DNA of 64,000 nt from Duganella sp. BJB480 (GCA_003416985.1 QVIN01000005.1:372001-436000); one strand, 5' to 3'; numbered from the stretch's first letter, positions 21,163 to 31,370 are shown. Translations and numbers: made by a program. Notes: generated by a model from the sequence alone, not told the origin.

Positions 21163-22786
21163 AAACGAAAGCGGCGCGCCGCCGCTGCCCGAGCCGAAAG
21201 TGGAGAAGGCCAATCGCTGGCTGCCTTCGCTGGTGTGGCTGATCCCTTTGCTGGCGGCGCTGATCGGCCTGGCGCTGGTGGCCAAGTCGGTGATGGACCA
21301 GGGACCGACGGTGACGGTGAGCTTCCGCAGCGCGGACGGGCTGGAGCCGGGCAAGACCAAGGTCAAATACAAGGACGTGGACATAGGCCTGGTGCGAACG
21401 ATCACGTTGTCGCGCGACCTGTCCAAGGTGCTGGTCCTGATCGACATGAGCAAGGAGGCCAAGCGCTTCACCGCCGCCGACACGCGCTTCTGGGTGGTGC
21501 GGCCGCGCGTGGGCGCGAGCGGCGTCTCCGGCCTGAGCACCTTGCTGTCGGGCGCCTACATCGGCGTCGATGCCGGCAAGTCGGAGGCGACGAAGGAAGA
21601 GTTCACCGGACTGGAAAAGCCGCCGCAGGTGGCCGGCGATGACAAGGGAACCAAGTTCACGTTGCATGGCGAGAGCCTCGGTTCCATCGACGTCGGTTCG
21701 CCGATCTTCTACCGCCGCATCCAGGTCGGTCAGGTGGTCGGCTTCGATCTGGACGAGAAGGGACGCGGCGTGAAGATGACGGTGTTCGTCAGCGCTCCGT
21801 ACGACCAGTACGTCGGCAAGAACACGCGCTGGTGGCATGCCAGCGGCGTCGATGTGCGGCTCGATTCGAATGGCTTCAAGGTCAACACGCAGTCGCTGGC
21901 GGCCTTGCTGGTGGGCGGCATCGCCTTCGAGACCATGAACGGCCAGAAGCCGGACCAGCAGGCCACCCCCGGTACTGACTTCCCGCTGGCCTCGGACCAA
22001 GCCAACGCGCTGCGCGAGCCGGACGGCGTGCCGATCACCACGGTGCTGTACTTCGACCAGTCGCTGCGCGGCCTGTCGCCCGGCGCGCCGGTGGACTTCC
22101 GCGGCATCGTGCTGGGTGAGGTGCGCTCGGTCGGCGTGGAGTTCGATCCGGTGAAGAAGAGCTTCCGCATGCCGGTGACGGTGGACATGTACCCGGCGCG
22201 GCTGGGCCGCAGCTTCCAGCAGTCCGTCGCCAGCGACCAGGATCGCAACGCCGGGCCGATAGTGCTGGAGCGCCTGGTGTCGCGCGGCCTGCGCGGCCAA
22301 CTGCGCACCGGGAACCTGTTGACCGGCCAGCTATACGTGGCGCTGGACTTCTTCCCGAACGCGCCGCAGGCCAAGCTGGATGTGGCGCAGTATCCGCTGG
22401 AGGTGCCGACGGTGCCGAATAGTTTGGACGAGCTGCAGACGCAGATCGCCAGCATCGCGCGCAAGCTGGATCAGGTGCCGTTCGGCGAGATCGGCAACAA
22501 CCTGCGCGATACGCTGAAGAGCGCCAATGTGCTGTTCAAGCAGCTCGATGCGCAAGTGGTGCCGGAGATGAAGGACACGCTGGGCGCGGCGCGCAAGACC
22601 TTCGGCGAAGCCAACCAGCTGCTGCAGAAGGATTCGCCGGTGCAGTCGGATCTGCGCGAGGCCTTGCAGCAGCTGACGCAAACGCTGCAATCGCTGAACG
22701 CGCTGTCGGATTATCTGGAGCGTCATCCCGAATCGCTGTTGCGCGGGAAGACGAGCAAGCAGGATACCAAGGGAGAACCGAAATGA
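21155..22786 (+). CDS. pqiB: MCE-domain lipid transport protein PqiB
   Basis: 543 residues: one N-terminal membrane helix (about 23-45), then three MlaD/MCE repeats (starting near VTVSFRSADGLEPGKTKVKY, FTLHGESLGSIDVGSPIFYR and TVLYFDQSLRGLSPGAPVDF), and a C-terminal helical tail. PqiB forms a periplasm-spanning tunnel for lipids. I chose the ATG at 21155 because GGAGAG at 21145-21150 precedes it; the ATG at 21143 lies before that site. Its stop overlaps the pqiC start (ATGA). Confidence 0.94.
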   Translation: MPENESGAPPLPEPKVEKANRWLPSLVWLIPLLAALIGLALVAKSVMDQGPTVTVSFRSADGLEPGKTKVKYKDVDIGLVRTITLSRDLSKVLVLIDMSKEAKRFTAADTRFWVVRPRVGASGVSGLSTLLSGAYIGVDAGKSEATKEEFTGLEKPPQVAGDDKGTKFTLHGESLGSIDVGSPIFYRRIQVGQVVGFDLDEKGRGVKMTVFVSAPYDQYVGKNTRWWHASGVDVRLDSNGFKVNTQSLAALLVGGIAFETMNGQKPDQQATPGTDFPLASDQANALREPDGVPITTVLYFDQSLRGLSPGAPVDFRGIVLGEVRSVGVEFDPVKKSFRMPVTVDMYPARLGRSFQQSVASDQDRNAGPIVLERLVSRGLRGQLRTGNLLTGQLYVALDFFPNAPQAKLDVAQYPLEVPTVPNSLDELQTQIASIARKLDQVPFGEIGNNLRDTLKSANVLFKQLDAQVVPEMKDTLGAARKTFGEANQLLQKDSPVQSDLREALQQLTQTLQSLNALSDYLERHPESLLRGKTSKQDTKGEPK

Positions 22787-23382
22787 TGCGCTATCAAACC
22801 GCGCTGGCCATGGCGGCCGCGCTGCTGCTGGCCGGCTGCGCGGCCGCGCCGCCGGAGCATTTCTACAGCCTGAGTAACGGCATGGGCGTGCCGTCGCCGG
22901 CGGCCGCGTCGCCCGGCTACTACATCGAACTGCCGGCGGTGACGGTGCCGCAGCAGGTCGCGCGCTACCAGTTGGTGGTCAGCAGCGAAGCGGGGCGCGT
23001 GGACCTGCTGGAGCATGAGCGCTGGTCGGCGATGCCGGCGTCGGAGATCGGCCAGGCGCTGTCTCTGGCGATCACCGGCGAGCTGGGGACGGTGGACGTG
23101 TTCCGCACGCCGACTGCGGACGGCGCACCGGTCTACCGCATCAGCACCAACGTGCAGCGCTTCGAATCCGCGCCTGGACAGTATGCGCTGATCGACGCGG
23201 TGTGGAGCGTGCGTTTGGTCGGCAGCACCAAGGTGCTGACCTGCCGCAGCGTCGCCAACGAACCGGTCGGCGGCGGCTACGACGCGCTAGTGGCCGGCCA
23301 TCGCCGCGCCGTCACCCGCATCGCCGCCGACATCTCCAAGGCCGTCCGCACCCTGGCCTCCGGCGCCAGCGCCGGCTGCTGA
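22783..23382 (+). CDS. pqiC: PqiC-family outer-membrane lipoprotein
   Basis: 199 residues with a type II signal sequence: a hydrophobic stretch and lipobox LAGC with cysteine near residue 19. The rest is an ABC-type transport auxiliary lipoprotein domain (FYSLSNGMG at the mature N-terminus; IDAVWSVRLVG late in the sequence). It anchors the PqiAB system in the outer membrane. Two ATGs at 22783 and 22786 are possible; the first overlaps the pqiB stop. pqiABC is complete and in order. Confidence 0.92.
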   Translation: MMRYQTALAMAAALLLAGCAAAPPEHFYSLSNGMGVPSPAAASPGYYIELPAVTVPQQVARYQLVVSSEAGRVDLLEHERWSAMPASEIGQALSLAITGELGTVDVFRTPTADGAPVYRISTNVQRFESAPGQYALIDAVWSVRLVGSTKVLTCRSVANEPVGGGYDALVAGHRRAVTRIAADISKAVRTLASGASAGC

Positions 23383-23422
23383 ATTTGTTTTAACCCGGAT
23401 CAAGGAGCTTGGCTTTGATTGC

Positions 23423-23462
23423 TTGATCTCTTTCAGCCACGGCATATATTGAGGGGATGCCG
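23423..23462 (+). promoter_or_regulatory. Candidate vapBC promoter and overlapping operator
   Basis: TTGATC at 23423-23428, a 16-base spacer, then TATATT at 23445-23450 resemble a sigma-70 promoter. An inverted repeat CGGCAT (23440-23445) / ATGCCG (23457-23462) with an 11-base spacer straddles the -10 element. That is the usual arrangement for autorepression by a VapBC complex. Read by eye only. Confidence 0.45.
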
Positions 23463-23484
23463 TATTGAGAGCGGGGAGGGCAAT

Positions 23485-23748
23485 ATGTGTGAAAAAGTTC
23501 AATTGTCGATGGCTGGTGACCTTCAAATGGTTCGCCTGCCTCGTGATTGCCAGTTTGAGGGAAGCGAGGTTTATGTCCATCGCGACCCCGCATCCGGCGA
23601 CGTCATCTTATCGAGCAAGCCACCGTTGTCCTGGGCTGAGTTCTTTGCAGAAGACGCGTCGAAAGTCGTGCCCGCAGACTTTATGAATGCAGCAGACCGT
23701 CAGCAAGGAGTGCAGGAGCGCGATCCGTTTGCGGGCGTGGATGTATGA
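23485..23748 (+). CDS. vapB: VapB-type antitoxin
   Basis: 87 residues. The N-terminal part (QLSMAGDLQMVRLPRDCQF, then EVYVHRDPASGDVIL) has the AbrB/MazE-like swapped-hairpin pattern of VapB antitoxins. The C-terminal part (WAEFFAEDASKVVP) should bind the toxin. GGGGAGGG lies upstream of the ATG at 23485, and this start is preferred over an in-frame ATG at 23419. Its stop overlaps the vapC start (ATGA), standard for toxin-antitoxin pairs. Base composition is visibly less GC-rich than flanking genes, hinting at transfer. Confidence 0.85.
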   Translation: MCEKVQLSMAGDLQMVRLPRDCQFEGSEVYVHRDPASGDVILSSKPPLSWAEFFAEDASKVVPADFMNAADRQQGVQERDPFAGVDV

Positions 23749-24149
23749 GTATCTATATGCTGGATACCAATATCGCTAGCTATGCAATCCGGGATGACCA
23801 TCCTCTGGTAACTCAGCGATTGCGGAACGTTCCACGCGGCAGTGTGGCCGTTTCAGTAATGACCGAGGCCGAGCTGCGGTATGGCGTGGCCAAGCGCGGA
23901 GGTGCCCCCGGCCTAAAGACGCGCGTTGATAAGTTTCTACGGCTTGTAAGGGTATTGCCGTGGACTAGCGATGTTGTGTCGTCATATGCCGGTTTACGTG
24001 TGCTGCGCGAAGCGGCCGGCGTCACTCTGGCGCCGATGGATATGCTGATCGCGGCCCACGCCAAGACTGTCGGCGCTACGCTTGTCACCAGCGACGCCGC
24101 CTTCAGTTTTCAGCCCTCTGGTTTGATCCTCGAAGACTGGAGCAAATGA
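23745..24149 (+). CDS. vapC: VapC-type PIN-domain toxin
   Basis: 134-residue PIN-domain ribonuclease. The four acidic residues are present: Asp7 (MLDTNIASYA), Glu43 (TEAELRYG), Asp99 (APMDMLIAAHA) and Asp117 (TSDAAF). VapC toxins cleave tRNA or rRNA; the target here cannot be read from sequence. It is translationally coupled to vapB and ends two bases from the convergent LysR gene. Confidence 0.92.
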   Translation: MSIYMLDTNIASYAIRDDHPLVTQRLRNVPRGSVAVSVMTEAELRYGVAKRGGAPGLKTRVDKFLRLVRVLPWTSDVVSSYAGLRVLREAAGVTLAPMDMLIAAHAKTVGATLVTSDAAFSFQPSGLILEDWSK

Positions 24150-24150
24150 G

Positions 24151-25059
24151 CTAGTCCGCCGCCAGCATGGCTTGCTTGATTTGCTCGCGTAGCCACACGC
24201 CGGCGGGGTCGTGGTCGATGTTGGCGTGCCAGTACAGGTAGATGTCCAGCGATGGCATCTGCAAAGGGAAGGGCAGGATCTGGTTGCCGAACTGCTGGTT
24301 GACCACGCGCGCCAGCCGCTCGGGCATCGTCAGCGCCAGGTCGGTCTGGCTCACCGCGCGGCAGGCGGCGAAGTAGTGCTGGCAGCGCAGACGCACGCGC
24401 CGCTGCAATCCCATCCGGCTCAGTTCAAAATCCTCCAGCCCCGGCCCGCGCCGGCGCGAGCTGGTTTGGATGTGCTCCAGTTTCAGATACCCGTCCAGGT
24501 CCAGCGCGCCGCTCACCAGCGGGTGGTCGCGCCGCACCAGCACCACCGTGCTGTCGGTGGCCAGCAGCGTGCGGCGGATGTCGTTCGACAGCGGTAGCAG
24601 GATGTCGATCGCCGCGTCCAGCGAGCCGGCCGCCAGTTCGCTTTCCAGCTCGCGACGGCCCACCTGTAAAGTGTTCAGGCCCACCGTCGGCGCGTCCTGC
24701 GCCACGCGCGCCATCAGTGGTGGCAGCACGCTGGCCTCCAGCACATCGCGCAACGCCAGCGAGAAGGTGCGTTCGCTGGTGGCGGCGTCGAAATGCCCGG
24801 CGCCGTTCAGCGTCACTTCAAAGCCACGCAGCGATTGCCGCACGCTGTCGATGATGGAGCGGGACAGCGGGGTCGGCACCATCACGTGGCCCTGGCGTTC
24901 GAACAGGGGATCTTCGAACAGCACGCGCAAGCGATTCAGCGCGTGGCTGATGGCGGGCTGCGTCAGGTTCATCTTCAGGCTGGCGCGCGTGATGCTGCCT
25001 TCCGCGTAGATCGCCTCGAAGACGATGAACAGGTTGAGATCGACCTTGGATATATGCAT
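24151..25059 (-). CDS. LysR-family transcriptional regulator
   Basis: 302 residues with the LysR helix-turn-helix at the N-terminus (SITRASLKMNLTQPAISHAL) followed by an effector-binding domain. It is divergent from a histidine phosphatase gene, and a perfect T-N11-A palindrome lies in the 92-base gap. The regulated genes are probably the divergent phosphatase/acyl-CoA dehydrogenase pair, itself, or both; the effector is unknown. Confidence 0.9.
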   Translation of the reverse strand: MHISKVDLNLFIVFEAIYAEGSITRASLKMNLTQPAISHALNRLRVLFEDPLFERQGHVMVPTPLSRSIIDSVRQSLRGFEVTLNGAGHFDAATSERTFSLALRDVLEASVLPPLMARVAQDAPTVGLNTLQVGRRELESELAAGSLDAAIDILLPLSNDIRRTLLATDSTVVLVRRDHPLVSGALDLDGYLKLEHIQTSSRRRGPGLEDFELSRMGLQRRVRLRCQHYFAACRAVSQTDLALTMPERLARVVNQQFGNQILPFPLQMPSLDIYLYWHANIDHDPAGVWLREQIKQAMLAAD

Positions 25060-25085
25060 GAGGTTTATTCGGCCAAATTAAAACT

Positions 25086-25100
25086 ATTCATTTGATGAAT
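25086..25100. promoter_or_regulatory. Perfect LysR-type operator palindrome
   Basis: ATTCA-TTTGA-TGAAT is a perfect 5-bp inverted repeat with a 5-base centre and contains T-N11-A. It lies 27 bases from the LysR start (25059) and 52 bases before the phosphatase start, where an autoregulatory recognition site would be expected. Confidence 0.55.
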
Positions 25101-25151
25101 TATAGGCCGGACGTTAAGCTGGTGCCTGTTTTGATCTGGAGCCGCGAGCAA

Positions 25152-25856
25152 ATGGGACAAATTTATCTGGTGCGCCACGGGCAGGCCTCGTTCGGCAGCA
25201 CCAATTACGATCAGCTGTCGACGCTGGGCTACGAGCAGGCGCGCTTGCTGGGGCAGTGGTATGCCAACAGCCGCCAGTCCTTCCAGCGCGTGGTGGTGGG
25301 CGGCATGGCGCGCCATCGGCAGACCGCCGACAGTTGCCTGGCCGAGCTGCCCAAGGCGCAGTTGGCCGATACCGAATGGGTCACCGATGCCGGCTTCGCC
25401 GAATTCGACCACCACGAGGTGCTGCGGCGTCACTGCCCGGAGGCCAGCGACGCCGCCGCCTTCCAGCAGCTGCTAGCGCAGCACGAGGAGCCGCAGCGCG
25501 CGCTGGAACATCTGTTCCGCGCCGCCATGCAGCGCTGGATGAGCGGCTGGCACGACGACGAGTACACCGAGACGTGGCCGGAATTCCGCCGCCGCTGCGT
25601 GGCCGCGCTGGAGCGGCTCGACACCGACAGCAGCAAGCAGGCCACCATCGTGTTCACCTCCGGCGGCGTGATCGCCACGCTGATGCAGCATCTGCTTGGG
25701 CTGCAGGACTACCAGGTGATGGAGTTGAGCTGGACGCTGGCCAATTGCGCGGTGACCAAGCTGCTGCAGCGTCCCGGCCAGTTCACGCTCAGTTACCTCA
25801 ACAACTACTCGCACCTGGAATGGCTGGGGCAACCCGGCGCCGTCACCTACCGATAA
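25152..25856 (+). CDS. Histidine phosphatase family protein
   Basis: 234 residues of the phosphoglycerate-mutase-like superfamily. The phosphohistidine motif is in [12 protein letters not shown], an arginine follows in [12 protein letters not shown], and the second histidine would be expected in the segment after [14 protein letters not shown], where it is not obvious; SGG replaces the usual SHG. Reduced or changed activity is therefore possible. I placed the start at 25152 (GGAG about ten bases before) rather than the in-frame ATG at 25092. The acyl-CoA dehydrogenase begins 10 bases downstream. Confidence 0.82.
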   Translation: MGQIYLVRHGQASFGSTNYDQLSTLGYEQARLLGQWYANSRQSFQRVVVGGMARHRQTADSCLAELPKAQLADTEWVTDAGFAEFDHHEVLRRHCPEASDAAAFQQLLAQHEEPQRALEHLFRAAMQRWMSGWHDDEYTETWPEFRRRCVAALERLDTDSSKQATIVFTSGGVIATLMQHLLGLQDYQVMELSWTLANCAVTKLLQRPGQFTLSYLNNYSHLEWLGQPGAVTYR

Positions 25857-25866
25857 GGACCGCATC

Positions 25867-27099
<1,233 letters not shown>

Positions 27100-27123
27100 G
27101 GCAATCCGCGCCCGGCTAGCGGG

Positions 27124-27145
27124 CTGTATGCACGTACAGTATAAT
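27124..27145 (+). promoter_or_regulatory. LexA (SOS) box overlapping the polB promoter
   Basis: CTGT-ATGCACGT-ACAG at 27124-27139 matches the CTGT-N8-ACAG LexA consensus of beta- and gammaproteobacteria, and the centre is self-complementary too. A perfect -10 hexamer TATAAT follows immediately at 27140-27145; no good -35 is visible. LexA bound here would block RNA polymerase, so polB should be damage-inducible as dinA/polB is in Escherichia coli. Confidence 0.85.
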
Positions 27146-27151
27146 TCTGGC

Positions 27152-29524
27152 ATGACGCATACCGCCCAACATGGCTTTATCCTGACCCGCCACTGGCGGG
27201 ACGCGGCCAATGGGACGGAGATCGAATTCTGGCTGGCGACCGACGACGGCCCGAAAAAGATCCGCCTGACCGCGCAGACTTCGGTGGCCTTCGCCGAGGC
27301 GAAGCAGCGCCCGGCCATCGAGGCGCTGCTGGACGCCAAGGGCGGCATCGAGCTGCGCGAGCTGGAACTGAAGACCTTCCAGCAGCAGCCGGTCGTCGGC
27401 GTCTACGCCTCGCGCTACAAGCAGCTGACGGCGCTGGAGCGCACCCTGCGCGAACACGGCATCAAGATGTTCGAGGCCGACATCCGCCCGCCCGAGCGCT
27501 ACCTGATGGAGCGCTTCATCACCGCCGCCGTGCAGTTTGAAGGTGGCGCGGCGGAAGGCGCGGCCGTCATCCACAACTGCAAGCTCAAGCCCGCACCCGA
27601 GTACCGCCCCAAGCTGAAGATGGTGTCGCTCGATATCGAGACCAGCGCATTCGAGGACCTGTATTCGATCGCGCTGGAGGGCTGCAGCCAGCGCCAGGTC
27701 TACATGCTGGGCGAGCCGCAGGATTCGCAACAGCAGATCGACTTCGACCTGGAATACTGCGCCACGCCGCGCCAGCTGATCGAAAAGCTCAACGCCTGGA
27801 TCGCGCGCCACGATCCCGATGTGCTGGTCGGCTGGAATGTGGTGCAGTTCGACCTGCGCGTGCTGCAGAAGAACGCGGACAAGCACAAGATCCCGTTGGC
27901 GCTGGGCCGCGAGGGCAAGACCATCGAGTGGCGCGAGCATCCTGGCAAGCAGGGCTACATGTTCGCGCCTGTCGTCGGCCGCATCGTCCTCGACGGCATC
28001 GACGCGCTCAAGGCGGCGTCGTGGACCTTCCCGTCCTTCAGCCTGGAGAACGTAGCGCAGGCCATGCTGGGCGAGGGCAAGGACATCGGCGACGTCTACG
28101 ACAAGATGGCGGAAATCGAACGCCGCTTCCAGCACGACAAGCCGGCGCTGGCCCACTACAACCTGAAGGACTGCGAGCTGGTCACGCGCATCTTCGACAA
28201 GGCCAACCTGCTGGCCTTCATGATCGAACGCGCCACCGTGACAGGCTTGCAGGCCGACCACCTGGGCGGATCGATCGCCGCCTTCGGCCACCACTACCTG
28301 CCGCGCATGCACCGCGAAGGCTACGTCGCGCCCAGCGTCGGCGACATTTCCGGCGGCGCCTCGCCGGGCGGCTTCGTCATGGAGTCCAAGCCAGGGCTGT
28401 ACGACTCGGTTGTGGTGCTCGATTATAAAAGCCTGTACCCGTCGATCATCCGCACCTTCCTGGTCGATCCGGTCGGCCTGGTCGAAGGCGAAATCGCCGA
28501 TGACCAGACGACGGTGGTGGAGGGCGTCAACGGCACCGTGTTCTCGCGCACGCGGCACTGCCTGCCGGAGATCACCACGCAAATCTGGAAGCAGCGCGAC
28601 GCCGCCAAGCGCGCGAAGAACGAGCCGCTGTCGCAGGCGCTGAAGCTGCTGATGAATTCCTTCTGCGGCGTGCTCGGTGCGACCGAATGCCGTTTCTTCA
28701 ATCCACGCCTGGTCTCCTCGGTCACGCTGCGCGGCCACCAGATGATGAAGCAGACCCGCGAGCTGGTGGAAGCGGAAGGCTACGACGTGATCTACGGCGA
28801 CACCGATTCCATCTTCATCTGGCTGAAAAGGGAATACGAGAACGGCGAGGCGCTGGCCATCGGCGAAGGCCTGGCCGCCAGGATCAATCAATGGTGGCGC
28901 ACCATGCTGATGGAAAAGCACGGCCTGGAATGCCACCTCGAAATCGAATTCGACACGCACTACCAGAAGTTCTTCATGCCCACGATTCGCGGTACTGAAT
29001 TGGGCAGCAAGAAGCGCTACGCCGGCCTGACCATCAACGCCAGGGGCGAGGAAGAGGTCATCTATCGTGGCCTGGAGGTGGCGCGCAGCGACTGGACGCC
29101 GCTGGCGCAGCAGTTCCAGCAAGGACTGTTCAAGCGCATCTTCAAGGACGAGCCGTACCAGGAATTCGTGCGCGACTATGCGCGCAAGACCCTGTCCGGC
29201 GACTACGACGAGCTGCTGGTGTACCGCAAGCGCCTGCGCCACCGGCTGGACGAATACAAGGTCAACGTGCCGCCGCAAGTGCGCGCCGCGCGTTTGGCGG
29301 ACGAGTACAATCAGGCGCACCGCCGCCCGCTGCGCTACCAGAACGGCGGCTGGATCAGCTACGTGATGACCACCAGCGGCCCCGAACCGACTGAAGCCAC
29401 GCGCTCGAACATCGACTATGAACACTACCTGACCAAGCAGCTGCAGCCGATCGCCGATTCGATCCTGCTGCCGATGCACGACAGTTTCACCAGCCTGACC
29501 ACGGCGCAAGCCAGCCTTTTCTAA
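27152..29524 (+). CDS. polB: DNA polymerase II (family B)
   Basis: 790 residues, close to the 783 of E. coli Pol II. The exonuclease acidic motif is in SLDIETSAFEDL. Polymerase motif A is VVLDYKSLYPSII, motif B LLMNSFCGVLG, and motif C YGDTDSIFIWL; all key residues are present. It acts in SOS-induced translesion synthesis and replication restart. The ATG at 27152 is only seven bases after the -10 hexamer, with no Shine-Dalgarno sequence, so the mRNA may be leaderless. The in-frame ATG at 27128 lies inside the LexA box and upstream of the likely transcript start, so I rejected it. Confidence 0.95.
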   Translation: MTHTAQHGFILTRHWRDAANGTEIEFWLATDDGPKKIRLTAQTSVAFAEAKQRPAIEALLDAKGGIELRELELKTFQQQPVVGVYASRYKQLTALERTLREHGIKMFEADIRPPERYLMERFITAAVQFEGGAAEGAAVIHNCKLKPAPEYRPKLKMVSLDIETSAFEDLYSIALEGCSQRQVYMLGEPQDSQQQIDFDLEYCATPRQLIEKLNAWIARHDPDVLVGWNVVQFDLRVLQKNADKHKIPLALGREGKTIEWREHPGKQGYMFAPVVGRIVLDGIDALKAASWTFPSFSLENVAQAMLGEGKDIGDVYDKMAEIERRFQHDKPALAHYNLKDCELVTRIFDKANLLAFMIERATVTGLQADHLGGSIAAFGHHYLPRMHREGYVAPSVGDISGGASPGGFVMESKPGLYDSVVVLDYKSLYPSIIRTFLVDPVGLVEGEIADDQTTVVEGVNGTVFSRTRHCLPEITTQIWKQRDAAKRAKNEPLSQALKLLMNSFCGVLGATECRFFNPRLVSSVTLRGHQMMKQTRELVEAEGYDVIYGDTDSIFIWLKREYENGEALAIGEGLAARINQWWRTMLMEKHGLECHLEIEFDTHYQKFFMPTIRGTELGSKKRYAGLTINARGEEEVIYRGLEVARSDWTPLAQQFQQGLFKRIFKDEPYQEFVRDYARKTLSGDYDELLVYRKRLRHRLDEYKVNVPPQVRAARLADEYNQAHRRPLRYQNGGWISYVMTTSGPEPTEATRSNIDYEHYLTKQLQPIADSILLPMHDSFTSLTTAQASLF

Positions 29525-29536
29525 CAAGGAGACAGC

Positions 29537-30337
29537 ATGAGCGATTTCAAGAAGCTACACGATGGAAGCAAGCTGCTACACCTGCCCAACGCCTGGGACG
29601 CCGGCAGCGCCAGGCTGTTCGAAAGCCTGGGCGCGCCGGCCATCGCCACCACCAGCGCCGGCGTGGCCTGGGCCGCCGGCTATGCCGATGGCGACAACAT
29701 GCCGGTCGACGTGGCGATCAACATCGCCGCCAGCATCGCACGCGTGCTGACGGTGCCGCTGTCGGTGGACTTTGAAAACGGCTATTCGGACGACGCCAGC
29801 ACGGTCGCGCAGAACGTGCTGCGCCTGATCGGTGTCGGCGTGGCCGGCATCAACCTGGAGGACGGCGGCGGCACGCCGCAGCTGCTGGCCGAGAAGATCG
29901 CCGCCATCAAGAAGCTGGCGGCGCAGTCGGGCAAGGACATCTTCATCAACACCCGCACCGACGTGTACCTGAGGGGCCTGGCGGCGGAGGGCGAGCGCGT
30001 GGCCGAAGTGCTGAAGCGCGCGGCGCTCTACAAGGAAGCCGGCGCGGACAGCCTGTTCGTGCCGGGCATCTGCAAGGTCGATGAGATCAAGGCGGTGGTG
30101 GCCGGCGCCGGCTTGCCTGTCAACGTGATGGACTGGCCGGGCGTGCCGTCCGCCGATGACCTGCACAAGCTGGGCGTGCGCCGCCTGAGCGCGGGCTCCG
30201 GCATTCCACAGGCCTTGTGGGCGGTCGCCGCCGACATGGGCAGGGACTTCCTGGCCACCGGCAGCTCCGGTCCGCTGATCGAAAAGGCCATGCCGTACGG
30301 CGAGCTGCAAAAGCTGTTTATCGGCGCGCGCCAGTAG
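29537..30337 (+). CDS. Isocitrate lyase/phosphoenolpyruvate mutase family protein
   Basis: 266-residue alpha/beta-barrel enzyme. Family marks are LHLPNAWDAGSARLFE, TTSAGVAWAAGYADGD, the acidic VDFENGYSD and GINLEDGG, and INTRTDVYL. Members include PEP mutase, carboxyphosphonoenolpyruvate phosphonomutase-like enzymes and methylisocitrate-lyase relatives that make or break C-C or C-P bonds next to a carboxylate. The exact reaction is unknown. AAGGAG precedes the ATG, 12 bases after polB, and its end overlaps the convergent membrane gene by 20 bases. Confidence 0.87.
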   Translation: MSDFKKLHDGSKLLHLPNAWDAGSARLFESLGAPAIATTSAGVAWAAGYADGDNMPVDVAINIAASIARVLTVPLSVDFENGYSDDASTVAQNVLRLIGVGVAGINLEDGGGTPQLLAEKIAAIKKLAAQSGKDIFINTRTDVYLRGLAAEGERVAEVLKRAALYKEAGADSLFVPGICKVDEIKAVVAGAGLPVNVMDWPGVPSADDLHKLGVRRLSAGSGIPQALWAVAADMGRDFLATGSSGPLIEKAMPYGELQKLFIGARQ

Positions 30338-30872
30338 CCGGCATGAAGATGGCGAGCGCGAACTTCAGCGCGTAGATCACCACCAGCGCGCCCGCCATGT
30401 CGCCGACCGCCATCACCAGCAGGCCTTGCGCCAGGTTGACGGTGTCGCCGTGCAGCCAGAACCACAGGTGATGCATCAGCGGGCTGGCCACGCCGAACAC
30501 GGGAATCATCAGCAGCAGCCGTCGCGACGTCAGGTTGCCCAGCGACGGCTGCATGCCGAACACGCGTATCGCCAGCACGTACACCAGGTAGGGCGCGACG
30601 CCGGAACTGAGGCCGCCGGCGATGGAGCGAACCAGGTCGTCGGGATAGAGGTAGAACAGGCAGATGATCCACGAGCCGAGCACCACGCCCAGCGTACCGG
30701 GCAAGCCAAGCAGCAGAGGGCACAGCAGGCGGGCGCCGGCCGGCAGGTAGATCCAGCCGATGCCGCGCATGAACTCCGTGTTGGGGAACAGCAGATCCTG
30801 CGCCCGCGCCAGCAGGTAGTAAAACAGCGCCGAGCCGATGATAGCCAACGCGGTCAGGCGGTGTTTCTCCAT
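30318..30872 (-). CDS. Predicted integral membrane protein (MASE1-like)
   Basis: 184 residues, almost wholly hydrophobic, with five or six predicted helices. FMRGIGWIYLPAGARLL and the spacing of charged residues recall the MASE1-type membrane sensor module usually fused to signalling domains, but no output domain follows. I do not recognise a specific family. It is divergent from a MarR-like gene, 63 bases apart, which might regulate it. Confidence 0.7.
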   Translation of the reverse strand: MEKHRLTALAIIGSALFYYLLARAQDLLFPNTEFMRGIGWIYLPAGARLLCPLLLGLPGTLGVVLGSWIICLFYLYPDDLVRSIAGGLSSGVAPYLVYVLAIRVFGMQPSLGNLTSRRLLLMIPVFGVASPLMHHLWFWLHGDTVNLAQGLLVMAVGDMAGALVVIYALKFALAIFMPATGARR

Positions 30873-30935
30873 GGGCGTATCAAAATAAAGTGTGTGTTAG
30901 AATTTAGAACAAAACCGCTTCCGATTATAACGCGT

Positions 30936-31289
30936 ATGACCGCTCCCACCAGACCCGCCGATATCTACCTGCGCTTTCTGCAACTGGCCGAGGCGTTGCG
31001 GGGCTTGCCGTCGCTGCCGGCGCTCGATCCGCTGGAGGAGCGCATCCTGACCATCATCGCCAAGGCCGGGCAAGACCGGCAACGGCTGTCGGTGCGCGAC
31101 ATGATGGCCAAGAAGGAGCTGGGCGCGCCGGCCACCTTGCATACCCGCCTGACGTCGATGCGCGAAAAGGGCTGGATCATGTTGTCCGATACCGAGGACG
31201 CCCGCCGCAAGCAAATCGAATTGACCCAGGCCGCGCTGCTGCATTTCGATAAGCTCTCCAAGTGCATGCTGAAAGCCGCGCAAATCTGA
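30936..31289 (+). CDS. Small MarR-like winged-helix regulator
   Basis: 117 residues with a winged helix-turn-helix (LEERILTIIAKA, then VRDMMAKKELGAPATLHTRL, wing MREKGWIMLSDTEDARRKQI). This is the MarR pattern of responding to a small ligand and repressing a neighbour. The frame is open for 510 bases upstream, but only the ATG at 30936 gives a family-like protein. The neighbours are a divergent membrane protein and, downstream, a candidate short gene. Confidence 0.8.
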   Translation: MTAPTRPADIYLRFLQLAEALRGLPSLPALDPLEERILTIIAKAGQDRQRLSVRDMMAKKELGAPATLHTRLTSMREKGWIMLSDTEDARRKQIELTQAALLHFDKLSKCMLKAAQI

Positions 31290-31338
31290 TCCCGGACTTA
31301 TTGCAAGTTCAAATTTTACTGGTTAAACTGCTCTAAAA

Positions 31339-31357
31339 TTTATATCGGTTTATATCG
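31339..31357 (+). repeat. Tandem direct repeat TTTATATCG x2
   Basis: TTTATATCG at 31339-31347 and again at 31349-31357, period ten bases, i.e. one DNA turn. It lies just before the Shine-Dalgarno sequence of the small GTG gene at 31371 in otherwise GC-rich DNA. It could be a protein-binding site or promoter element. Confidence 0.5.
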
Positions 31358-31370
31358 ATGGGAGAAAGCG

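Noticed and set aside
27128..27151. Upstream in-frame ATG for polB
   Set aside because: It lies within the LexA box and upstream of the expected transcript start, so it would not be on the mRNA.
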